A stretch of 64,000 nt of DNA from Malachius bipustulatus (GCA_910589415.1 OU342635.1:4712001-4776000); one strand, 5' to 3'; counted from the stretch's first letter, positions 45,544-57,924 are shown. Notes: a model not told the origin generated them from the sequence alone. Program-made: numbers and translations.

Positions 45544-47042
45544 TATACACCGTTCACTTATTATAAAAGAATTGGGTTATGGTGTAGGGTGATAGAAATC
45601 ACTGGGTATAACCGCTGTCAATCATTGGCTGGAGTTTGGTTATGTCTCTTTTTTATGAGGTTGAAGTTTTATGGCAAGGAACAGGACATAGTTGCCAGAT
45701 GGATTTTTGATATCTTTGATATTCTTATTATATTTATATTTGAATTTTTGGGGGCTTTTTATTTTGAATCATTTAGTCACATAGTGCAATCTTTAACTAG
45801 AACGCAATGTCGCTGGATCTAAGATCTTAAAGTCTTAAGCTTTTCATAAGAGTTTGAGAAAAAGGTTATCATGTAATTTTGCCAAGTTAGGAAAATACAC
45901 AAATGTACTTTTTGAATATAAAATAAAAAACTTGAATCAATTATATTAATTTACTTTTAATAAATACATAGCAGGTAATTAAAATATATCGGTACGTTTA
46001 TTAAAATATTAGAATATAGGTACGTAAATGAAAAATATTTTTCGTCAATTCGTCGGTTATTCGGTATCGTAGTAGTGTATCGGAAACCAGCCAAAGATTC
46101 TGGACTTTTGGCTTCTGGCCTAAAATTATCCCCCATTATCAATAACCGCTACTGCATCCTGCTTAGAATCAGAATCATCTTCAGCGCTCTGATTTTAATA
46201 AGATTTTCACCATGTCCATTTGTTTCGTCCAGTCCTCCGAAATAAGTTTTTCACAATGATTATATTAATTTTGTCACATGTCAGGTGTACTTACATTTTG
46301 AAAGCTCTTCAAGACATAACATTCATTACTTTATCCTTAGAGGGAAGCTGCTAATTTACGTGCTTGTATAGTGAAGTTTACAATACCCCCATGTCATTTC
46401 GATTGGGTTGTATTGGAAATAGATTATTGCAAATCTCCCGGAAACACAAAAATTTCATAATCAGTGCCTGTTTTATGTGGGCTGCCCAAGGGTGTAATAT
46501 CAAATTTGTCTTGTCTAATAATACTTGCTAATGCCACGGTCTGACTACTATTATAAGAGACAGTAATTACCAGCAATTTAGCAGATACAGATACACATAC
46601 TCAATACTTACATTCCAAATATATTTCACCTTCTGAATGACTTAAATGTTTGCTCAAGTTTGGACTTTCTGGATCTTAATCATTGAAATGCTTTCTTAAT
46701 GCGAATTTATTCATCTTAGAGATATTATTTTCGTCATTTTGCTCTTTTGAAATTTAAAATGTCAAAAATTTAATAATTTTATTTGTCAGTTTGAGAAAAA
46801 TTGATCAGAGTAAAAAATCATCCTAGATAGATATCCTACTACTAAAACTTCAATTTGACAACATGGCTGTTAATCAGCTGAGACACTTTGAGTGATTTGA
46901 CAAATGTCAGTCTATACTTAACCTTTAATATCTCGATCAGCTGATATTGTCAATCGAGATCTAGGGAGTTTTCATTTTTGCAAACCTAAAAACAAAAGTT
47001 CATGGCCACCTAGTTCTTTTTTAATATGTGAACGGTGTATAG
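45544..47042. mobile_element. Candidate 1.5-kb element with ~33-bp terminal inverted repeats
   Basis: TATACACCGTTCACTTATTATAAAAGAATT at the left matches, inverted, AGTTCTTTTTTAATATGTGAACGGTGTATA at the right. The interior has no long open frame. Target duplication not clear. Confidence 0.55.
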
Positions 47043-48248
47043 ATATTTATTTTATTACCAACGACCAACGTACAATGATAATAATGGTCACTATGGCATT
47101 ATTTTTGTTTTTATTGTTATATTTTATGTAACTACAGTGATTATCACGGTCATTAGTGAGCCGATTTTTTTCAACTTTTTCAACAAAATTGCAATTTTTT
47201 TTAGTCCTAACTGGCAGAGCGTGTCGACTCGGTGTAGAATTTATTTTCGATGTCGTGTTAATGAACCCTGTAGAGATCGCGGTGCGGTTCAAAATAAACA
47301 CCAGTCAACCATAGAGAAGGATGAGCTCCTCCTGCAAGAAAAGAAAAGATGAAAAAACGCCGGTCTTCGTGGAGGCTTATCATGTTGCTATGTCGCGTAG
47401 TTCTGGAAAATGATCGCTTTTAGAACGGAGACAGATGTTCCCGTTTCGTTTAATTCGAACAAGAGGTTCTTGTCCGCCCAAGTCCCTGTTTTCGTTTTCT
47501 CGGTGATCATTAATTAATACTACTTGTCAAAAATTCGTTTTAATCGATATTTCAATTTTATCATCGAAAAGATAAAAAATTTATATAATACTTTGTAACT
47601 GTTGTTTATTACTTTTTATTATATCCACTATTTTCTATCCTGTGAGAAAATGAAAGCTTGCAAGCCAAATGCATTAAACAATATAATAAATATACGAGAT
47701 ATTGAATAATACACTAGTCTATTCGACGTTCTATGAGTAGTGATACATAGTCACGGTTACTTACTGTAACTGTTACTCTTTAAAAGTTATTTCAAAAGAA
47801 CTCTAATTTTACTGCTAGTTTTTATTCTCAAATCATCCATAAGTCTAAATCTTTCAATTGATATGAGACAAACAGTCTGAAACAGTGTTTTTCTCTCTCA
47901 TCTCTAGCTCTAGCTCAACTTAATGACGTTTCATAACTGATTTATTAAAAGTAGTTCAATTTTTATAAAACATAGTTAGATAGGTCTATAAGCTCGGTAA
48001 ATTAATGTTTCTGTAGGAAACTGTCTGATGCTACTTAGGAAAGATGCTCACTTGCATCCTAATCGAGTGACGGTGGTGTAAGAGTTGTAATCTCGAAGGC
48101 ATTCCTGAGAGGTTAAACTTTTTAGATGTTTTTTTTCGAAATTTACAACATAATGAAGTTTTCGGCAAGACTTTTTCGCCGATGAAGCATAGTTTCAAAT
48201 ATCAGAGAAATTCTGTAAAAAGTATGCTGCTTCTATGTCATTAAGGTA
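47043..48248. other. No supported gene
   Basis: At 47200-47460 base composition is more complex, and a 30-codon frame starts ATGAGCTCCTCC at about 47321 (MSSSCKKRKDEKTPVFVEAY). It could be a short exon or chance. No splice donor supports it. Confidence 0.35.
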
Positions 48249-48344
48249 CATATACAGGATGACCGGAAAATTGTGGCTCAGAAGTACCGTTATTGAGATA
48301 CAGGGTGTCAAAAAAGATTAATTTTACACAATTTTGAAGATATT

Positions 48345-48570
48345 CTTTTCCTTTTCCTTTTTTTCAGCTTTTTTTCTTTTTTTCCTTCTTTTCGTATCTT
48401 TTATTTTCACTTAAGTATATATTTTTTCTTTTCATTACCTACTGTTTTTTTTTGCTTCCTTTGTTTTTTTTTCTTCTTTTTTTTTTTGTTTCTTTCTCTT
48501 CCTTCTCCGTTTTTCTACTTTCTTGTCCTATTTTTCTTTATTATTTTTTTCTTTCTCTTTTTTTCCGAGC
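48345..48570 (+). repeat. Long T/C-rich (polypyrimidine) tract
   Basis: Over 200 bases composed almost only of T and C with strong strand asymmetry. Confidence 0.85.
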
Positions 48571-48869
48571 CTCATATTGCGAAAAAATTTAAGGACAGAT
48601 TCTTTGGTCAAAAATAAACAAAGAAATCCCCATTAACGTATGTCCGCAGATGCACCGTTTTAGAGATACAGGGTGTTGAAAAAAGATTAATTTTCCAGTT
48701 TTTTTAAGATATCGCGGGAACCGTTTGAGATACAGAACTCCAAGCTACTTTTTTTAATACGAATTAATTATTTTAATGCGCCATTGGCGCAAATTTTAGG
48801 ATTGAGGGATGTTTTTTGCCCCTCATTTTCCGATACATGATTTGAAAAATCCAAAACGAGTTTTTCATC

Positions 48870-48873
48870 GTAC
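48870..48873 (+). repeat. GTAC target-site duplication, left
   Basis: Repeated at 53809-53812, immediately outside the other LTR. Confidence 0.88.
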
Positions 48874-49129
48874 TATTAGGAACATTATTTATTCAGTTCA
48901 ATAATAATTATACAATAACAATAATGACGAAGAAGTATATTATTAACATTCATATATTGACTCTACGACGGTTATACAACCACTATTGACTTCTAGCTCC
49001 TTTTCCTGCCTTGTCCCATGTTACGCATCATGCGCAACATTCCTAATACCAACAGACCTTCCTGTTGGTGTTAACGCGTCTGCATTCCTTGCATTCCTGT
49101 CTGTATTCCGATCTGAGTGAATCCTAACA
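48874..49129 (-). repeat. LTR of the non-autonomous element (3' LTR in element orientation)
   Basis: 256 bp, from TATTAGGAACATTATT to GTGAATCCTAACA on the plus strand, with imperfect inverted termini (TGTTAGGA / TCCTAATA on the minus strand). Confidence 0.93.
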
Positions 49130-49443
49130 ACTCGTCCATCCTGACCAGGATTCGTCCTCGAATCCTACAATGGAAAGACCCAGGGTCCTCTAGAGTCTGG
49201 CAGGTGAACCCGCAGACTGGTTTGCAGAATGGCTGAAGCAAATGCTCAATTAATTATACCAACCTCATCTGTTTCACTCAGTCATCTACTTCCCTTTCCA
49301 TTCATCGTACTTCCATCAGAGATCAAACTCGACGTTTCCCAGCTACCCTTGCAGCAAAATCGAACGACACCCGCTCGAAATCATAGCCTCCTAGTTATCA
49401 TAAAAGCAAACCCAATCTTCCCAGCTCTGGTAGCAAACTCGGT

Positions 49444-50310
49444 CCAGCTCAGCTCGAAGTCGTCGGCTTATCAGGCAACCTAGCAGCAAACTCGGTCCAG
49501 CTCAGCTCGGAGTCGTCGGCTTATCAGCCAACCTAGCAGCAACTCGGTCCAGCTCAGCTCGGAGTCGTCGGCTTATCAGCCAACCTAGCAGCAACTCGGT
49601 CCAGCTCAGCTCGGAGTCGTCGGCTTATCAGCCAACCAAGCAGCAAACTCGGTCCAGCTCAGCTCGAAGTCGTCGGCTTATCAGCCAACCCAGCAGCAAC
49701 TCGGTCCAGCTCAGCTCGGAGTCGTCGGCTTATCAGCCAACCAAGCAGCAAACTCGGTCCAGCTCAGCTCGAAGTCGTCGGCTCATCAGCCAACCTAGCA
49801 GCAACTCGGTCCATCTCAGCTTGAAGTCGTCGGCTTATTAGCCAACCAAGCAGCAAACTCGGTCCAGCTCAGCTCGAAGTCGTCGGCTCATCAGCCAACC
49901 TAGCAGCAACTCGGTCCATCTCAGCTTGAAGTCGTCGGCTTATTAGCCAACCAAGCAGCAAACTCGGTCCAGCTCAGCTCGAAGTCGTCGGCTTATCAGC
50001 CAACCTAGCAGCAACTCGGTCCAGCTCAGCTCGGAGTCGTCGGCTTATCAGCCAACCAAGCAGCAAACTCGGTCCAGCTCAGCTCGAAGTCGTCGGCTTA
50101 TCAGCCAACCTAGCAGCAACTCGGTCCAGCTCAGCTCGAAGTCGTCGGCTCATCAGCCAACCTAGCAGCAACTCGGTCCAGCTCAGCTCGAAGTCGTCGG
50201 CTCATCAGCCAACCTAGCAGCAACTCGGTCCATCTCAGCTCGAAGTCGTCGGCTTATCAGCCAACCAAGCAGCAACTCGGTCCAGCTCAGCTCGGAGTCG
50301 TCAACTTCTC
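49444..50310 (+). repeat. Minisatellite, 52/53-bp unit, 17 copies
   Basis: Unit core CTCGGTCCAGCTCAGCTC and AGTCGTCGGCTTATCAGCC. The length alternates 52/53 because of CAGCAAC versus CAGCAAAC. Variants include GAAGTCG/GGAGTCG and TTATTAGCC. Non-coding in all frames over the array. Confidence 0.95.
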
Positions 50311-50317
50311 ATTCCTC

Positions 50318-50997
50318 TCAGGCATTACATCTCCACCGAGAAAACCCTTCCTCTTTCCTCTCAGGCATTACATCTCCTCACCGAGAACACCCTTCCTCTT
50401 TCCTCTCAGGCATTACATCTCCTCACCGAGAACACCCTTCCACTTTCCTCTCAGGCATTACATCTCCTTACCGAGAACACCCTTCCACTTTCCTCTCAGG
50501 CATTACATCTCCTTACCGAGAACACCCTTCCACTTTCCTCTCAGGCATTACATCTCCTCACTGAGAACACCCTTCCACTTTCCTCTCAGGCATTACATCT
50601 CCTTACCGAGAACACCCTTCCACTTTCCTCTCAGGCATTACATCTCCTCACTGAGAACACCCTTCCACTTTCCTCTCAGGCATTACATCTCCTTACCGAG
50701 AACACCCTTCCACTTTCCTCTCAGGCATTACATCTCCTCACCGAGAACACCCTTCCACTTTCCTCTCAGGCATTACATCTCCTTACCGAGAACACCCTTC
50801 CACTTTCCTCTCAGGCATTACATCTCCTCACCGAGAACACCCTTCCACTTTCCTCTCAGGCATTACATCTCCTTACCGAGAACACCCTTCCACTTTCCTC
50901 TCAGGCATTACATCTCCTTACCGAGAACACCCTTCCACTTTCCTCTCAGGCATTACATCTCCTCACTGAGAACACCCTTCCACTTTCCTCTCAGGGA
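50318..50997 (+). repeat. Minisatellite, 45-bp unit, 15 copies
   Basis: Unit: CAGGCATTACATCTCC, then TTACCGAGAACACCC or TCACTGAGAACACCC, then TTCCACTTTCCTCT. The TTACCGAG and TCAC(C/T)GAG versions largely alternate, giving a 90-bp higher-order pattern. Confidence 0.95.
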
Positions 50998-53552
50998 CTC
51001 AAACCTATGCACAGGCCACACAGGCCTACTCGTCACACAGACCAGGCCACACAGGCCTCCCAGAACTCTACGATCAACGCTCAGCTCTACTTCAACGTTT
51101 CAGCAATCTAGACATCTTCAGTACTCATTAACGTTTGTCTCTTAAGTGCCTATTATGATTCTGTCTTTTACTACGTGAACTCTATGCGTGACTATGCGTT
51201 AACTCTATGCGGATTCATGATTTATGCATGCTTCATCATTCAATTTCTTTCTCTAACTCTAAATAAATCTCTTGCGAGTTCCTTTAATTATTCAGTAAGG
51301 CTCATAAAATAATTATAATCTTTATCATGTACCTACTTAATAATCTTTCTTCCTTAACTCTTTTTGCTTATCCTTAACTCTACTCATCTTAGGAATAGAA
51401 CATTTAGTGAGTACATCAGCTCACCTGTTATCTGTATTATAAGAGCACCAGAATACACCAAACTAAAAGTACTAAAAGAACTTAAAAGTAAACCTTTGTC
51501 TGGATATTTCGTTTCCTTTATTACGCAGCGGACGTTGGCTCTTCAGTGCGTCGGATGCTTTATGCTAATTAAGTCGACCTTGATTGCGTATGATATTTAT
51601 TTTACTGATATTTTGTACATCGATACCAAATATGTAATAATGAAAGAGATTGAATCTGCTTACGTTCTTTTACAATTCTAACATAGTAGTCAAACCATTA
51701 CATCCCTTATTAATCTTATCATAAAGAAATATTACCTTCACTACTTCTCAGTACCTAAGTATTTTAATTACATTCGTCTTCATCACTTGGCAAAATCATT
51801 AGGAGGCCTCCATCGTTTACATTATAATTAATCAATAGTTCACACATTAATCACAAAATTAAAATATGTAATTGCATAAAACCCCCTTTTCAAATCTGAT
51901 TTTATTTCAACGAAAAAGCTATAGGTACTTATAGTATAATTTTTCAATATATTTTTTTTTATATATAGGTACGTACTTTATTAAACTGTCAATTCACGGG
52001 GCGCGTTGATATTTACCACCTTTAATCATAAGTTTCCTGGCAAAATTTCATTGACATGTAAATTGACACTCGGGCATTCGCATCCCTACACATTATTTCT
52101 AAACCAACTATTAAATATTAATCATTTATGATATCCAATATTCCGTGAACACTCTTTTATGCTGTGCGGGTAGAAAACTCACTGACTGAAGAAGAGAAAT
52201 TTAATCTTGCGCCTTGCGCGCCAACAGTGTGTCCAGAACTCTAGAACTTCAGAGTACCTACATCAGACAGAATTTGATAGAAAATGAGAGACTTTAAAAA
52301 TATAAACTATTTAAAATTCACGGCCTCTTGTTAGTGGCTATTTTCTTCTCTCTCACTTGCATGTGCACTAGCTTTACATTAGGTAGTTATTTAAACAAAG
52401 TAATAAGTCGATTCTTTATACCTAAGACGAACGTTGAATATACATGTTTCCGTAATACCTATCGCCTTAACTTCATAGCAACAATTGAATAATTGAATCC
52501 ACTTAACTTCACAGCGACAATTCTCAAATACGTCGATGAATGTACCTAATATCTACTCTCAGTCTGATCTTCGTCACGTAAATTCGAGGCAAACTTCACG
52601 CAATTTATGTTAGGTGAATTAGATTACACAGGTAGTATACCTAAATCAAGTCGAATCGACGCAAATCAACCCCAAAATGCTACTTGGGTTCAATTCCATT
52701 TCAGCTTACTTCATGCCTTATACCCATTTCATGCTTATTTTGCTTTACTTCTACCTATCGAATTCAAAATATGTAAGTCCATTTGGACTTTGGAGAGCTC
52801 CCCAACTTTAGTCATGCTTTTCATCTACTCATAACTATCTATCATGCATCTCTCAACTCACTAGCTAAAAATAGCTGCTTACCTTTAGGAATAATCTCAG
52901 AATAATCTTCATTACTTATCCTTACTTATCACAACTCTACTCAACATGGCAATAGCTGCTTACCTTTGGGAATAACCTTGGAATAATCTTTATAACTTAT
53001 CTCCTCCAAACTCTACTTATTAATAAACTTTATTGCAGTTCCATCAACTTCGAAAGTGGCAAACTTTAATTTTGGTCAGTTCTTGTATGCTGTTTCTCAT
53101 AACATACCACTGCTTCACCCCCTTATAATTTTTCCTTAGAAAACCTGTAATATGCTTCCTCATTTACATACTTGACCTACTTTACTTACCGACACCAGCC
53201 GGATATCAATCCAATAATACGTTAACACTTCATACTCAGTGTTTTCTTGCAAGATTTCTTGAGTTTCCGTTCCTTTAATTTACGAAATTCAGCTTCTAAT
53301 AAATTTAATTGTTGTTAACGGAAGAGCGGAACTTCTCTCAAGTAGGTACCTAGGTAACACATAATACTCATGCGAGGCCCGCGTTGGGAAAACTCGCGCT
53401 GCGGCTCAGACACTTGAGTACCGGACAACAGCACCAACACTACCCGATGTTAAAATTTATTTCATCGGAAATTCGCTAAAAACTTAAATTTTTGGTTTCA
53501 CCTCACTTTCACCAAGAAAAGGCATTTTTGTGTCTATCCCACCGCTGCCAAA
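50998..53552 (-). other. Non-coding interior of the LTR element, including primer-binding site
   Basis: No recognisable protein on either strand. The minus-strand primer site candidate TTGGCAGCGGTGGGAT occupies about 53535-53551, directly beside the LTR. Confidence 0.7.
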
Positions 53553-53808
53553 TATTAGGAACATTATTTATTCAGTTCAATAATAATTATACAATAACAA
53601 TAATGACGAAGAAGTATATTATTAACATTCATATATTGACTCTACGACGGTTATACAACCACTATTGACTTCTAGCTCCTTTTCCTGCCTTGTCCCATGT
53701 TACGCATCATGCGCAACATTCCTAATACCAACAGACCTTCCTGTTGGTGTTAACGCGTCTGCATTCCTTGCATTCCTGTCTGTATTCCGATCTGAGTGAA
53801 TCCTAACA
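53553..53808 (-). repeat. LTR of the non-autonomous element (5' LTR in element orientation)
   Basis: 256 bp, matching 48874-49129 without visible difference. Followed by the GTAC duplication at 53809-53812. Confidence 0.93.
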
Positions 53809-53812
53809 GTAC

Positions 53813-54221
53813 GTAAGTTACCGTTTTTCTCTGAAACGGTTAACTTTGGAGCTGTTAACCAAAAATACCTTTTTGGTGTAGAAAACATGGGCACTTCTAA
53901 AGAGCTTCCTAAAATTCAATTTATTCCAGTGGCGTAGAAGTGAGCGGGTGGTTAAGTACCAAAAAAAAAACTTTATTTTACACGAAAACAATGGTATTAA
54001 TGAGCACAAAGAGCTGAACAATTATTGTATCTCATACGGTTCTAGAAATATTGGTAAAAAAAATGAAAAAAATAACTTTTGACAATTTTATCTTGAAAAC
54101 GTGAAAAGACGGACGTCTGGGCATGTAAGTTTACAGGAAAAAAACGCATCTTCATGTAGAATTACCCCCTTTTTTAGGGGGTAATTCTAGGTACATGCTA
54201 TTTCCGGACACCCTGTATATT
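53813..54221. mobile_element. MITE-like repeat, right part, after the LTR insertion
   Basis: Resumes the repeat interrupted at 48873 and ends CCGGACACCCTGTATA. Contains a short palindrome, ATTACCCCCTTTTTTAGGGGGTAAT, near 54161-54186. Confidence 0.65.
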
Positions 54222-55924
54222 CACTAAACAGTAAGTAGGTACATTAATTTAATGTTGCGTCCCGGGAAAGTAAATTACTGAAACCTTCTTGTGTGTATTT
54301 ACAATGCTCTTAGTAACTAGACTTTGGAAGTCTACACAGGTATTCTATACAGTTAGAATTGTGGGCAAGACGCACGAGCCGTGATGAGGGGATAATTATA
54401 CGAGTCGCGTGGCTCAGAGAGAACAGCTGAACGGCAAAATTGCATGGTACGTCCACTAATTACACTGAAATTAATGTCTCGAAAAGTATTTCTATTGAAC
54501 TGTCTCAGGTATAAAAGGAGAATGGAAATCTAAGATTGTAAAAATGAACATATAAAAAACGATGTTTCCCATAATAATAATTAGGTTCTCATGGCAGGCT
54601 TCAACTGAAATCATAAGTGTTTCCGGGCCCTTTTCCGTGGTTCTTGTAGATTGTAGATTTTCGTCGACAACTGCGGTAGACATCATCAGGGGTTACGTGT
54701 GCGCAAGGGACTGATGGTTCATTCCCCCTCCACTAACAATCTCCTATGAATGAAGTTTTTCTGGGCTTTTCGTCAGTGGTGCGATCAATTAACGCACTAC
54801 TCAACTTCAACTGTCTCTTGTAATAGTCACTGTAATAATCACTGTTTTTTTTCTTTTTTTCTCACAAAAAAACAGGTTCTCAGGTACCTAATAAGGCTTA
54901 GCACGTCTAAAAATTATCGAATTGTATTGCCGAATTATAATATTTTTGTCTACTTCGGAAGAATTTTTTGTACCTATTTCAATTCACGTGTACCGATTTT
55001 GTCTTCTGCATCAGGTAGACCAATAAAACAGAAACGCGGCGCTGTCATACTGACTGATTCTGATAAAACTTTCTAAAGCAAGTTGAGCGTTATGCATGGT
55101 AAAGTATGGAGTACGCCCAATTATTATATTAGAGAGAGATTAATAGATTAGTTCGTTATTATTATTTGTTCTTCTTATCTAGAATCCTAGAATCTATATA
55201 GTCTGAAAGGTGTACGTGCAATATTTAGATGGATTAGAATATAATTATTCAGCTGAATTGCCATCCAAGCATTGATAGCACCCCTTATTTACAGAAGTGT
55301 TTTATTATTAACAGTTCCTGATTGTTCCAATATGAATAAACAATCGCAGTATCTTTGGTTTATGATTATTATGGGTATTAAGCCAGTCACTATAATAGTC
55401 TGACAAAGTTTTCATTCGTTCGCATTACCGTAGAAATTTCATCATGTGTAGAAGTGAGAGCGTTCCCTTTCCGGATAGTCTGTATCTGTAATTTAGTTTC
55501 GGCATTCGGTGGCTTCGTACTCCTAATTTAACGCTTCCCTCCGCCCACTGTTTCAACTTGCTGGGTGGTTCCCCGATCAATCTAATCGGCATACTTGCAG
55601 CGTGCAGCAGAGTAAGGCAGCCGGCGAGACCAACCTAGGTCAGCTGCCCCGCTGCCCGGCAGTTAATACAATAATTTAAAACAAGCATTTTAATGAACAT
55701 AAAATTGACTTTTAGGGACTCGTACTTAAATAAAAACTGATTAGGTAGAAGCTTTAAGAAAAACATGAGATCTACTCAAGAAGAACGCAGAAAGTAGGCA
55801 ATGATTTGTAGTTTTTACAGACATTATTATAGTGACGTTTAAAGAGGCCATTATTGAATCGTACTGTCATTATTCTTTAACAGGGCGATAGTAATGCCAT
55901 ATTAGTATATTATGCAACGAGCTT
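54222..55924. other. No gene seen; GC-richer patch at 55480-55660
   Basis: The GC-richer patch (with CAGCTGCCCCGCTGCCCGGCAG) has no recognised gene. It might be a promoter or old exon. Confidence 0.4.
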
Positions 55925-56022
55925 ATAATGAAGGTTATTAATACGCGAGTATGATGGTTAAGATACGAGCCGTAGGCGAGTGTCTTAACCATCATAAGAG
56001 CGTATTAATAGCCATTATCTGC
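55925..56022. repeat. ~98-bp hairpin repeat
   Basis: ATAATG, then TATTAATACGC and TATGATGGTTAAGA on the left pair with TCTTAACCATCATA, GCGTATTAATA and CATTAT on the right, around a CGAGCCGTAGGCGAGTG loop. Confidence 0.8.
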
Positions 56023-57439
56023 GAGTTCCATACACTATTTTTTCTACGACCCTTTTCTATTTCATAGAAAAGATTGAAAAATTATATATTTTAACAATGA
56101 CCCGTGTACAATTGCGGATCATTGAGGTTAAGATAGGTTGCTTACGCATATTAGGTACCAAATTTTCTTTTCGTCGCTAAGATTATTCTGCTGAGACATA
56201 TTTTAGTATCAAGTTTAAGGGCACTACTCACTACTGCGTAATTTTTATTATGCGAAGTTCGAATTCCCAATTTTACGCTTTGATTTTCAGTAATAATTTT
56301 AATAACATTGTCAGCCATTAATTACGATATTGCTTACATGCGCACGCGACGGTCACGGTCGCAGCGTTGCCGCTTTGAATACTATATCACGGACCGCTAC
56401 GAATGATATAATACTTTATCTTCCCATCTTTTACACGATATACCTACTTATCAAATTAATTAAGGTAACATAAAATCTTGATAAATTTTCTTTGAATGTT
56501 ACTTATGTTCTAAATTAAATAAACGTTCAGATTTTTTTTCAGAAATACAGAACTTATATCACAAGGCAATTTTTGTCGTGAGTATGACAACTCTGTGACT
56601 TCGGTTGGCTTGCCGACCCGATTGTGAGCGAAAAGGAACCGATTCGATTGGAAATGCTCCTCTGCCATTGGATAGCTTGACCAGTGCTTTAATGAAAATC
56701 TGTATCTTAATGAGACCCATTAAAGCACTGGTGATTCATACTTAATATGCAGATTAAAGGTTGGGAGTAGAAAAAATGAATTTTTATCTGATAGTAGTAG
56801 TAGAGATAGACTTCACTTTCAACATCCAAGTTACTACTACCGCTGGAGCGCCGACAGCTCCGCCTTTATATCCCTGGCCGTGGATTCTAGAAATGTCAAA
56901 CCATTCTGGTATTTAATAGAACGCACACTGTCCGTCAATGTGTCATTCCTGGCACGTGACTAGAACTGCCGCGACAGATTTGGTGTTATAGTCCAATAAA
57001 GTCTAAAAAGTCATACGTATCGATTAAGAATACACATCCTTTTGATAGTTCGATTTATTTTGTTTCATGTACGTGTTTTTACAGTAACCGTCCAGTTTGT
57101 CTAAACACTCCATCCCGCATAAATAAGTATACGTCAACATTGGTTTTGAATGAGAATTAAATGCACAACACAGAGGATAGAATGTCATTACGTGAATAAA
57201 TTTTATGTAGTTGTCAGTGGCTCTCAAACTAACGTAAACGGTTCAATTCATTTTTTGAATGATTCCTTCAATAATATTACGCTCGTTCACAGCTTGACAA
57301 TTAACTGTTTGACATTTTCTGGTGAAATTAAAAATATTAATTCGGACGGTTAGTGAGACGTCACATCTGACTTTTTAAAGTTAATCCTACTATATTTCCT
57401 TGAATGGGACTACGTCAATATAAATATAATTGGCCCAAA
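56023..57439. other. No supported gene; small hairpin at 56681-56733
   Basis: Holds the 15-bp-arm hairpin ACCAGTGCTTTAATG / CATTAAAGCACTGGT. GC-richer sequence at 56560-56960 includes a TTTATAT box (about 56866) that could be a promoter. There is no transcript evidence. Confidence 0.4.
56681..56733. repeat. Hairpin with perfect 15-bp arms
   Basis: ACCAGTGCTTTAATG and its exact reverse complement, about 23 bases apart. Confidence 0.85.
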
Positions 57440-57885
57440 ATCATCTTAGAAAACTTCTAATATCTTGAAAACGGTGGGCCGTGTGAAAAAACTAGGAAAC
57501 ACTTTTTTGTTCTAAAATGCATGGGCTACTGAATAAGGTTTTAGTATTTGCAATAAAGCCAGTGGCGTAAAAGTTAGATAGAAAAAACTTGAAAATGTAT
57601 GCCACTGAAAGACTTATAAATAATTGATCTTCAAAACCTGAAATGACATAATTGAAGATCTTTTCGTTTGTTTATTGTCAATGCCGAGTTTCATCAAATT
57701 CGGTTCAAATTTACACTAATAATTATAACCAAAGTAAGCTGTTATATATTTTTTAATTTTAACGCTCTGTATGTCTCGAAAAGGCAGTGTTTTTGGACAA
57801 ATGTTTGTAAGAAAATGACGCCCCCTACTCTCTACTACCCCTCAAAGTTTGTTGGTATATTTATGATACACCCTGTATAGTCCAG
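57440..57885. mobile_element. Half copy of the 12170-13203 foldback family
   Basis: Shares in order CGTGTGAAAAAACTAGGAA, GTTCTAAAATGCAT, GCCAGTGGCGTAAAA, TCAATGCCGAGTTTCATCAAA and GGTTCAAATTTACACTAA with the right half of the earlier element. It ends ATACACCCTGTATAG. Confidence 0.8.
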
Positions 57886-57924
57886 TCAATAGTCAAAAAA
57901 AGGACTGAAATTGCTTTAATCAAA

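Larger units (their letters stand above)
48249..48873. mobile_element. MITE-like repeat, left part, interrupted by the LTR element
   Basis: Starts TACAGGATGACCGGAAA. The counterpart TTTCCGGACACCCTGTA lies at about 54200-54221 on the other side of the LTR element. Internally GAGATACAGGGTGT-CAAAAAAGATTAATTTT occurs twice, at about 48293 and 48658. A long pyrimidine tract occupies about 48345-48570. Confidence 0.65.
48874..53808 (-). mobile_element. Complete non-autonomous LTR retrotransposon (LARD/TRIM-like), 4935 bp
   Basis: Two direct 256-bp LTRs, identical by eye, and GTAC target duplications define the element exactly. Minus orientation is inferred from three observations: the minus-strand LTR starts TGTTAGGA; AATAAA lies close to its 3' end; and a primer site adjoins it, the minus-strand TTGGCAGCGGTGGGAT next to 53552. 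The primer site matches the acceptor/T-stem end of a Leu tRNA as I recall it. The 4.4-kb interior has no frame longer than about 105 codons and no gag, protease or RT motif. Two minisatellites fill 49444-50995. Replication would need proteins from a partner element. Identical LTRs imply recent insertion. Confidence 0.93.

Noticed and set aside
49229..49483. 84-codon frame running into the minisatellite
   Set aside because: The 52/53-bp unit changes frame every copy and stops occur. Opposite in strand to the inferred element transcription.
49444..50997. CRISPR array
   Set aside because: Units are contiguous near-identical tandem repeats without unique spacers, inside a eukaryotic LTR element.
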